Source: Chitinophaga tropicalis (GTDB taxonomy: Bacteria > Bacteroidota > Bacteroidia > Chitinophagales > Chitinophagaceae). From it: a stretch of DNA of 64,000 bases. The notes under the pieces were generated by a model, which did no database searches, was not told the origin of the DNA, and worked only from the letters and a program-made list of their open reading frames with translations. Below are positions 52,526 through 61,800 of the stretch, one piece after another. The translations under genes and the position numbers were made by a program. The stretch covers positions 248,001 to 312,000 of the forward strand of contig NZ_WRXN01000008.1 in assembly GCF_009758205.1 (NCBI RefSeq). The letters are read 5' to 3'. How positions within the stretch are numbered: the first letter of the stretch is position 1; each line of letters opens with the position of its first letter.

Positions 52526-53848
52526 TCAGGCTCTGCGCAGGTGATTCTTCCTGGCTTTTCTTAAGATTAAAAGACCAACAGTACCTGCTATCAGTGAAGC
52601 TACCAGGATACCATATTTTGACTGCTCCGTCATCATAGCATCATCAAAAGCCAGCCCGGTAATAAAGAGAGACATAGTAAATCCTATTCCCGCCAGTGCC
52701 GCCACACCTGCAATATGTTTCCAGCTGGCGCCCTGTGGCAGCGGAGCTACGCGCGTACGCACCATCATCCAGGTAAATAAAAATACTCCCGTAAACTTTC
52801 CAACAACAAGACCCAATGCCACACCCAGGCTTACAGGGTTAAGCAGAGAGGAAAAGAAATTACTGCCAATATCCATCCCGGAATTTGCCAGGGCGAATAA
52901 AGGCATGATCATAAATGCCACCCAGGGGTGAAGTGCAAATTCTATTTTCTGTAAGGGGGTTTCTGCGTCAAGGCTCAGCTGTTTCATCTTTTCCAGGGCA
53001 TGCAGCTGCTGCATGCTGATCAATGCGCCATCACGGCGCATTGCATTCTCAAATTCGTCCGTATACTTCCTTGCATGTTCTATATACTCTTCTTCATCTA
53101 TTTTTGGCCGCGCAGGTATTGTAAATGCCACCAGTACACCCGCTATCGTAGCATGTACTCCCGACATCAGGAAACCAGCCCATACCACAATACCGAGCAA
53201 CAGGTAAAAAAAGGCACTGCGTACGCCCAGCAGGTTACCCAGTCCCAGTAACAACAGGAAAGTTCCAGCTACCATTAAAGGTATAAAAGCGATATGCGCA
53301 GTATAGAAGAAAGCAATGACCAGGACAGCGCCAAGATCGTCTGCTACGGCCAGTGCTGACAGGAATACTTTTACCGATGCCGGGATGTGTTTACCTGCAA
53401 GAGATAATAAAGCCAGAGAGAATGCAATATCAGTAGCCATAGGAATACCCCATCCTCCTTCTGAAGACAGCCCCCTGTTGACCAGGAAATAGATGATGCC
53501 GGGGATCAGCATTCCTCCCAGCGCAGCTACCATAGGTAGTGAGGCTTTTTTCATGGAAGACAGTTCTCCCGCCATAAACTCTCTTTTCAGCTCCAGCCCT
53601 ATCACGAAAAAGAACAAGGCCATTAGTCCGTCGTTGATCCAGACATGCAGGGGTTTATCCAATCCGCGGTTATTGAAGTGTACTGCAAAAGTAGTTTCCC
53701 ATAGATGGTGGTAGGATTCGTGCCATACAGAATTAGCCCAGATAATGGCAACCACTACACTTACAAATAAAACTATCCCGCCGGTAAATTCCTGGTGGAT
53801 GAATTTGTTGACGGGTCTTAATAAATACTCTATCGGTGATCTTGCCAT
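52526..53848 (-). CDS. nhaA: Na+/H+ antiporter NhaA
   Basis: A 440-residue antiporter from the ATG at 53846-53848 (MARSPIEYLLRPVNKFIHQEF). An upstream in-frame ATG (53899) falls in a repeat and is rejected. It has twelve transmembrane helices, the conserved FFVIGLELKREFMAGELSSMKKA and the paired aspartates of ALAVADDLGAVLVIA that bind sodium and protons, then GFLMSGVHATIAGVLVAFTIP. It exports Na+ in exchange for H+ for pH and salt homeostasis. A perfect -7 element lies 29 bp ahead of the start and a terminator lies beyond the end, so it is monocistronic. Confidence 0.95.
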   Translation of the reverse strand: MARSPIEYLLRPVNKFIHQEFTGGIVLFVSVVVAIIWANSVWHESYHHLWETTFAVHFNNRGLDKPLHVWINDGLMALFFFVIGLELKREFMAGELSSMKKASLPMVAALGGMLIPGIIYFLVNRGLSSEGGWGIPMATDIAFSLALLSLAGKHIPASVKVFLSALAVADDLGAVLVIAFFYTAHIAFIPLMVAGTFLLLLGLGNLLGVRSAFFYLLLGIVVWAGFLMSGVHATIAGVLVAFTIPARPKIDEEEYIEHARKYTDEFENAMRRDGALISMQQLHALEKMKQLSLDAETPLQKIEFALHPWVAFMIMPLFALANSGMDIGSNFFSSLLNPVSLGVALGLVVGKFTGVFLFTWMMVRTRVAPLPQGASWKHIAGVAALAGIGFTMSLFITGLAFDDAMMTEQSKYGILVASLIAGTVGLLILRKARKNHLRRA

Positions 53849-53877
53849 CAAAAATAATTTATGAATACTAAAGGTTA

Positions 53878-53885
53878 CAAATATA
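53878..53885 (-). promoter_or_regulatory. -7 promoter element of nhaA
   Basis: TATATTTG on the minus strand, a perfect TAnnTTTG, 29 bp before the nhaA start. The dispersed hairpin copy B occupies the position where a -33 box would lie. Confidence 0.6.
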
Positions 53886-53892
53886 CTATATG

Positions 53893-53959
53893 CTTGCAAA
53901 AATCGCTTTCACCTTCGGTGAAAGCGATTTTTGCAAGGGGGATTGGCCTGCGGCCGGCT
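53893..53959 (+). repeat. Dispersed hairpin-plus-tail element, copy B
   Basis: A perfect 21-bp inverted repeat (53893-53913 and 53917-53937) with loop TTC, then 7 bp and the tail GGCCTGCGGCCGGCT (53945-53959), identical to that of copy A although the hairpin arms differ. It lies between the divergent nhaA and WG-repeat genes. Confidence 0.7.
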
Positions 53960-54055
53960 GGAGAAAGGCGAAGTGATTTTTTGAGGACCGATTTGGAGCT
54001 GTGGTAAGCTGGAGAAAAGACAAAATCATTATCTTCGTTCCATTAAAGCATACCT

Positions 54056-55606
54056 ATGAGATTATTATCGGCCCTTCTGCTTTGTATTATCCCATACATA
54101 GTATCTGCACAAAAGAAGAAACCTAAGCCTCTTATAGTCAATGATTTACCTGTAACAACGCTGGAAGCCCAACCTGAGGAACCAGACCCGGCCCTCTCTG
54201 AAGAAGCCCTGCAAACGGATAAAAAAGGCGAAAAATATGGTGTGATCAATACAGTCACAAAGAAAGTACTCATTCCCTATGAATATGAGCACATCGAAAA
54301 AAAATATGCTACGTTTTACTCCACTTCCTTCTTTTTCAAAGTAAAGAAGAACGGTTTGTATGGTATTAAAGACATTACAAAAAAAATATCAATTCCCACA
54401 GTATACAATAATATTGCGTATGACAGCAAGCCCTTTTTCCCTGCTGCCAGGGGAGGTAAATGGGGTATTATCAGTACTACAGGTAAGGTAAAAGTCCCAT
54501 TCAGTTATGATACTGTTTTCAGTGACATGAATGCTTACGTGGTCAGGAAAGGGCAACTACAAGGCATTATTTCTGTGGAGGGAAAGATTTTGTTGCCGAT
54601 TGCCTATACCTCCTTTAAGTCTTTCAGAAATTCATCGCTCAACGAAACAGACTGGCAGCTGATAGCTGATAGTCACTCGCATAAGGGCTTATGGAATATA
54701 GCAAGCCAAACCCTGGCTTTACCTGCTGTATTTGATCAGATCACGGATGTTTCTAATACACATGTCATAGTTGTTAACGCAGGTAAATACGGGGTTGTGA
54801 CTACTCAAAATAAGCCTGCGGTGCCCTTCAGGTATGACTATATCAAATTTCTTTTCCTGAAAGACGCCAGTCAACCGCTGATAGCCAGAACCGGAGATAA
54901 GTATGGGCTGCTCAGTTCTTCCGGGAAGGAGCTGATCCCTCTCCAATACGATGATCTGCAAAGTATTTCTGCAGGCTTATACAAGGTATCAAATGCAGGA
55001 AAATATAAAGTAATAAATGCTGCAGGACGTATACTTACAGGCCAGGAATACGATCATATAGGCGTCTATGTGAACGGTAAGGCCACAGCCTATAAAGGGC
55101 AACAGAAAACCTTTATCGACACTCTTGGAGAAGCGGGCAATTTTCAGCCCTCTGACGATCTGGGATATACTGACCTGAAATCTCTTTTTGATGATTTTGC
55201 CCTTGCAATGAATGCTGAAAATGATTCATTGCTGGAACTTTTTTGCAAAAAAGTATGCCCGGATAAGCATACACTGGATTTTATGATACAGGCAAACCTG
55301 AAATACAGTACTTTCATTACTGACATTGTCAGAAACAAATATACCCTCGAATATATCAGGGAGAGCTGGTTTTCCCGGTTACAAGACACCCATCGTTACT
55401 GGGCAGCCAACGGCCTGACAGGTAAACTCCGTTATACAGGGAAGGAATACCTGAATACCTATCTGTGGAATGAAAAATATGCTGTTGAGACTTTTATGAA
55501 ACCGGTGTTTTTTACTGCAGGAGATAAGAGCGTAAAGTTTCAACCGAATGATCTTACAAGAATTGACGGAAGATGGAAAGCGTTTAAGCTGCCTACGAGG
55601 ATATAG
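54056..55606 (+). CDS. WG-repeat (KWG) protein
   Basis: A 516-residue exported protein (signal peptide ending IVSAQ). Residues about 55-370 are WG/KWG-type beta repeats such as GEKYGVINTVTKKVLIPYEYEHI, GGKWGIISTTGKVKVPFSYDTVF, AGKYGVVTTQNKPAVPFRYDYI and GDKYGLLSSSGKELIPLQYDDL. The C-terminal 140 residues have no family I recognise. WG repeats are common in Bacteroidota secreted proteins and may mediate protein contacts; the partner is unknown. It has no obvious operon partner, since repeats B and C flank it. Confidence 0.82.
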   Translation: MRLLSALLLCIIPYIVSAQKKKPKPLIVNDLPVTTLEAQPEEPDPALSEEALQTDKKGEKYGVINTVTKKVLIPYEYEHIEKKYATFYSTSFFFKVKKNGLYGIKDITKKISIPTVYNNIAYDSKPFFPAARGGKWGIISTTGKVKVPFSYDTVFSDMNAYVVRKGQLQGIISVEGKILLPIAYTSFKSFRNSSLNETDWQLIADSHSHKGLWNIASQTLALPAVFDQITDVSNTHVIVVNAGKYGVVTTQNKPAVPFRYDYIKFLFLKDASQPLIARTGDKYGLLSSSGKELIPLQYDDLQSISAGLYKVSNAGKYKVINAAGRILTGQEYDHIGVYVNGKATAYKGQQKTFIDTLGEAGNFQPSDDLGYTDLKSLFDDFALAMNAENDSLLELFCKKVCPDKHTLDFMIQANLKYSTFITDIVRNKYTLEYIRESWFSRLQDTHRYWAANGLTGKLRYTGKEYLNTYLWNEKYAVETFMKPVFFTAGDKSVKFQPNDLTRIDGRWKAFKLPTRI

Positions 55607-55625
55607 GAAGAAGGCAACGGGAAAA

Positions 55626-55701
55626 CCGCTCAAAAAAATGGATTTTGCATCAAAAGGCAAAATCCATTTTTTTGAGCGGAGCGTTTGGCCTACAGCCTGT
55701 T
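55626..55701 (+). repeat. Dispersed hairpin-plus-tail element, copy C
   Basis: A perfect 23-bp inverted repeat (55626-55648 and 55657-55679) with an 8-nt loop, then 7 bp and GGCCTACAGCCTGTT (55687-55701), a diverged form of the tail. It lies between the WG-repeat and toxin genes and may also act as a terminator. Confidence 0.6.
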
Positions 55702-55856
55702 AAAAGGTTAAGCTGCTGTATTACCAGGAAGATATATATTTGGCAGATTAAACAACACATCGTAATTTTATTAGCACTGACAGGTAACTAGCCAAAAAAG
55801 AACGAGTTACACCCCAATATTACTAGCGAGACTTTATTAATTACCCCAAAAACACC

Positions 55857-58800
55857 ATGTCTTTTATGTTTGAGGACATAAACAGAAGGAATACGTCTGT
55901 CCCATCGTCTCAGCATACCAATAATGAACCTGTAAATACCGCTTTAGAAAAACCGCAACAATCGGGCGTTTCTGAAAGCATACAGCTGCAGATTCCACAG
56001 GTAAACCTTCCAAAAGGAGGCGGGGCACTAAAATCTATTGATGAAAAATTTGAAGTGAATGGCGCCAATGGTACGGCCTCTTTCAGCATTCCTCTCCCAC
56101 TCTCTCCTGCCAGGAACGGGTTCATTCCCACGCTTGCACTGTCATATAATTCAGGCGTGGGGAACAGCGCATTCGGCCTGGGATGGAGCTGTGACGTACC
56201 TGCCATACAACGGAGGACAGATAACCAGCTGCCTTTATATACGGATGATGATATCTACCTCTTTTCCGGCATGGAAGATCTTGTGCCTGTATTGGAGTAT
56301 ACAGATGACAAATGGGAGCCGAAAGTCACGACGGTTGGTGATTATACGATTAAAGCATACCGTCCGCGGACGGAGGGCAGCTTTTCGCGTATAGAACAAA
56401 TATCTCACCCCATTAAGGGCGTTTACTGGAAAGTAACCACCCGCGAGAACGTTACTACCATCTTTGGGCGTAGTGATGGTAGCCGGCTGACACATCCGGA
56501 CCAGACCGACAGCATATTCAAATGGTTGCCGGAGTTCAGCTTTGACTGCATGGGCAACTGGATACGGTATGAATATGCGGCAGAGAACAGGGACAATGTC
56601 CCGGCGTCCGCACATGAGCGGAACCGTCTCTCACCTGTTACCCCTCCGTTCTCCAACCTTTACCTGAAACGTGTTCAATATGCCAACAGGACACCTTACT
56701 ATATGAGTCCTGCTGACGTATATGATCCGCAACCGCCGGCAGATGAACGTTATTTCTTTGAAGCCGTGTTTGATTACGGAGAGCATGATACAGATATTCC
56801 CCGGCCGGCAACAGATACTACATGGCCCTGCCGGAGCGATCCATTTTCACATCACCGGGCAGGTTTTGAGATCCGTACTTACCGGCTTTGCCACCGTATC
56901 CTCATCTTCCATTATTTTGAAGAACTGGGTGACGATCCCTGTCTTATCCGCTCACTGGACCTTACCTATAAAGGCTCTTCCATCAATAACAGCGGGCTGC
57001 ATGAAGTGACCTATCTCAGCGCAGTCATTCAGTCAGGTTACATTCGCCGGCCTGATAACACCTATTCAAAGCAATCATTCCCTCCCCTGGAATTTCAGTA
57101 CCAGGAACTGCACTGGAACAAAAGCATCCATAATGTATCTCCTGAAAGCACGCTGCATATGCCCGCAGGCATCAGCAGCGCGTACCAGTGGGTAGACCTG
57201 TACAATGAAGGTATTTCCGGCATTCTCTCGGAACAGGGCAGCGGGTGGTTCTATAAAAGTAATTATGGCGATATTGATGAAGACCATGATGTAAAGTTCT
57301 CCCATGCCCGTCCTGTTATACCCAAGCCATCTTTCCTGGGCATACAGGCTGGTACACTCACCATACAGGACCTGGACGGGGATGGCAGCAAACAGGTGGT
57401 TGTCAGTTCTGAGGGATTACAGGGCTATTTTCCGCTGTCTGACGAAGAAGGGTGGACAAGATTCCGTTCGTTTGAACAAAGGGCCAATATAAGGCCCAAA
57501 GACCCCAATATCCGTCTCTTTGATGTGGATGGGGATGGCCTGCCGGATATTGTGATGAGTGAAGACAATGTTTTCACCTGGTTTCCTTCCAAAGGCACTA
57601 AAGGATATGATGCCCGCAGGAGCGCGGCCAAACCGTTTGATGAGGAACAGGGAGCGGCTATTGTGTTCTCTGATCCGCAGCAGTGTATATTCCTGTCTGA
57701 TATGACGGGCGATGGCCTGACGGATATTGTCAGGGTACGCAACGGGGAAATATGTTACTGGCCCAATACAGGCTATGGAAATTTCGGGGCGAAGGTGACC
57801 ATGAGCAACGCCCCTGTATTTGACCATCCGGATGCCTTCAATTCTACGTTCATACAACTGGCGGATATCAGCGGTACCGGTGTCAGTGATATTATCTACC
57901 TGGGCAGGAACAGTTTCCGGGCTTTCCTGAACCTGAGCGGCAATGCCTGGAGTGATGCACAGGAAATTGATCCATTCTTCCGGATCAGTAAAACGGGGCA
58001 ACTGGCCGTTATAGACCTGCTGGGCACGGGTACAGCCTGTATTGTATGGTCTTCAGACCTGCCGGCAGACAGCCAGGCGCCTATGCGTTATATTGACCTG
58101 ATGGACAGCAGGAAGCCGCACCTGATGACCGGGTATAAGAATAACCTGGGCAAGGAGACATCCATCACCTATAAAAGTTCTACCTGGTTTTACCTGAAAG
58201 ATAAACTGGAAGGCGTTCCCTGGATCACCAAACTGCCTTTCCCTGTGCAGGTAGTACACAAAACGTTACTGGAAGATAAGATCAGCAATTCGAAGTTCAG
58301 TGCAGAATATCACTATCATCACGGATATTATGATCATGCAGAACGGGAATTCCGTGGCTTTGGCATGGTTGAGCAGATAGATTCGGATATCTACAGTATA
58401 TGGCAAAAGAACAATGCAGGCACTCAGCTTGAGCAGTCTGAAACATTGTTCCAGCAGCCTGTGCTCACAAAAACCTGGTATCATACAGGGGTATTCCTGA
58501 ACCGGGGAAAGATACTTTCACAGTACGAGGAAGAATACTGGTATAATGTGCTGGAGAAAAAGGGATTTCCTGTTACTACTACAGAGCCATCATTGCCGGA
58601 TGCACTTGTCAGCATAGCCGGCAATATAGCTCCCCAGGTAATGCAGCTCAGCACAGAAGAGCAGCGGGAGGCTTTGCGTATATGCAAGGGTATGATGCTG
58701 CGGCAGGAAGTGTTCTCGCTGGACAAGCCCCTGCTGAACCCCAGCGATGATGAAATAAAGAAGGAGCTTACCCCGTTCTATACTGCCACGCACAATTGCC

Positions 58801-61800
58801 ATATCAAGCTGCTGCAGCCAAAGGCAGGTAACAGGTATGCGGTATTCAGCATAACGGAGAGTGAGGCGCTTACCATACAGTATGAAAGAAATCCTGCCGA
58901 TCCCCGTATTTCGCATACACTTAACACGGTTATAGATGATTTTGGGCTGGTGCTTGAAAAAGCATCAGTAGTCTACCCCCGGCAGGATGATGATGCTACG
59001 TTACCAGCGCAGGTCATAGCTGCGCAGCATAAAACATTCATCAGCTACAACCAGTATACTTTTACCAACGATATTATTACACCGGAAATTTACCGGTTGC
59101 GGTTACCTGCTACAGTCCGCAGTTATGAGCTGACCAACATACCTAAAACGGGCACGATATACCGTTTGTCTGATTTCAACAACGTACTGGGCGCCGCTAC
59201 TACAGAGATACCGTATGAGCAGGCAGCCGGCCTTCCTCCTTCCAGGCGGATCATTGAGGAGCAATGTACTACCTATCTCAATGATGGGCTGACGGCGGAG
59301 TTGCCGGTTGGTCAGCAGGGAGCTGCAGGGCTCAGATACCAGCAATACCAGCTGGCATTTACACCTTCTCTCCTGCTGCATGTCTTTGCAGGCAAGATCA
59401 GTGGTGCAGAAGCGCCTGCCCTGATGACTGCGGGGAAGTATGTGCAACGCCCGGGCCATACCGGCTGGTGGATACCTTCGGGTATCATTCATAATGTACT
59501 TGCCGGGGAGACCATTGCAGATGCAAAGGCACGTTTTTATGCCCCTATGAAGTATACAGATCCCACAGGTGCTGATACGACCGTTACTTATTACAAGGAT
59601 TATTTCCTCCTGATCACCTCTACTGAAGATGCCCTGCAGAATGTAAATAAGGTAGATGCTTTCAATTTCCGCACGTTGCAACCTGCCATAGTGAGGGACA
59701 ATAATGATAATATCACACAATCCCTCTACGATGAACTGGGTATGTTAAAAGCGGTGGCCTTCCTGGGTAAAGACCTGGACGGGGATGGAGCTGCAGAACT
59801 AAACGTTGCAGATGATCTTTCCGGTTTGCAGGAGATCACTTCTCCTGCTGAAAGGACAGCCATAGCGGCATTCTTCAATACAGAAGATTCTGTTTCGCTT
59901 ATGACGGCCGCTGGCAGCCTGCTGGAACATGCTACTATCCGTTATGTGTACGACTATGAAAAGTACCGTACGAACGGCGCCCCGGTATCTGTATCTACTA
60001 TTACCCGGTCAGTGCATCATGCAGATGTATCCCCGGATAATCCATTGGAACTCTTCATGGCTTTTGAATATACCGGTGGCACGGGACAGCCGGTCATGGC
60101 CAAAATGCAGGCAGCGCCCGGTATTGCCTCCAGGGTGACCATCAATAATGATAATACTTATACGGTGAGCCAGGTGGATACTTCGACACAGGTACCCCAG
60201 CGTCTCAGGTGGGTAGGTAATGGCCGTATTGTGCTCAATAATAAAGGGAAAGCTGTAAGACAGTATGAGCCTTACTTCTCTGTTACGCCATTTTATGAGA
60301 ACCAGCCGGAGCTGGTGGAAACAGGCGTATCGCCTATTATCTATCATGATCCGCTGGGAAGGATAGTGCGCACGGTAATGCCGGAAGAGACTTTCACGCG
60401 GACGGTCTTCACTCCCTGGAAACGGGTGGTATATGATGTGAATGATAACGTTACACTCAGCAACTGGTATCATAAGCGGATCAACAATGAAATAGATGCA
60501 GAGCTGATAGCCGCAGGTAAAGACCCTGTACGGGAGAAAGAGGCGGCTCTGCAGACAGTCGTACATGATGATACGCCATTTACCATGCATCTGGACCCGC
60601 TGAACAGAGATATTTATGGAGTGGAGCATAATATTGTGGAAGGTGTTCCGGAGTTTTACGGCACATTCACTTCTATGGACATTGAAGGCAATATCCTGTC
60701 TATCAGAGATCCGCGCAATAACCCGGTTATGAGTTACCGGTACAATATGCTGGGACAGGCCGGTTACCAGCAAAGTATGGATGCGGGGGAGCGCTGGGCG
60801 TTCAACAATGTAGCGGGCAAGCCTGTTAAGACATGGGATGGCCGTAACCATATTTTCCTGTTCACGTACGATGTGTTGCAACGTCCGCTGGAATCCCGTG
60901 TTACCGGTGGAGATGGTCTGCTGCCGCTGGATAATGTATTCAGTAAAAACAGTTATGGGGAAACGGCCCCCAACAATAAACAACATAACCTGCGCGGTAA
61001 GGTGCATATCAGCTATGATTCTGCCGGGAAGATGGAAGCGGCCGACTATGATGCAAAAGGCAATCTTGTACTTTATCACCGTCGTCTTACTATTGATTAT
61101 AAACAGCTGGTGAACTGGTCTGTTCCCAACCCGGATACCTTGCTGGAATTAGCCACCTATTCTACAACAGCCACCTACGATGCGATTGCCCGTATTACCC
61201 GTCATAGTTTTCCTGATGGCAGCATACTGGAACCGGGGTATAATGAAATGAGCCTGCTGAAAGAGATACGGGTGAATGATGCTTTCTTTGTAAAAAACAT
61301 AGAGTATAATGAGAAAGGCCAGCGTAAGAGGATTGTGTACGGAAATGATGTGAATACCCGTTATGTGTATGATAAGCTGACCTTCCGGCTTAACCGGCTG
61401 GAAACGAAGCGTAATAATAATGATCCGCTGCAGGACAACTATTATACTTACGATCCTCTGGGCAACATCACTCATATTGCTGATAAAAACATTCCTGTTG
61501 TTTTCTTCAATAACCAGAAAACAGAGGGTGTTTCCCGTTGCAGGTATGATGCTGTATACCGGCTTACAGGTGTTGCCGGCAGGGAACATGCTGCAGCGGC
61601 TGCTTTTGATCCGGCAGACAATTACAATGACCATCCTTTCCTCCAGGAGTACAGCCAGGGAAATGCACTGGGATGGCGTAACTACACACAGGAATATCAT
61701 TATGATGCGGCAGGCAACCTGAAGCAGATGAAGCATACGGCGACAGGTGGCGACTGGACAAGGGATTATACACCGGATGCAACCAGCAACCGTTTGTTGT

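Noticed and set aside
60009..61079. A 356-codon open frame antisense to the toxin gene
   Set aside because: It lies wholly within the RHS region, has no recognisable domain, and is explained by the codon bias of the sense gene. Similar antisense frames at 27510-28274, 28722-29516 and 30160-31017 were rejected for the same reason.
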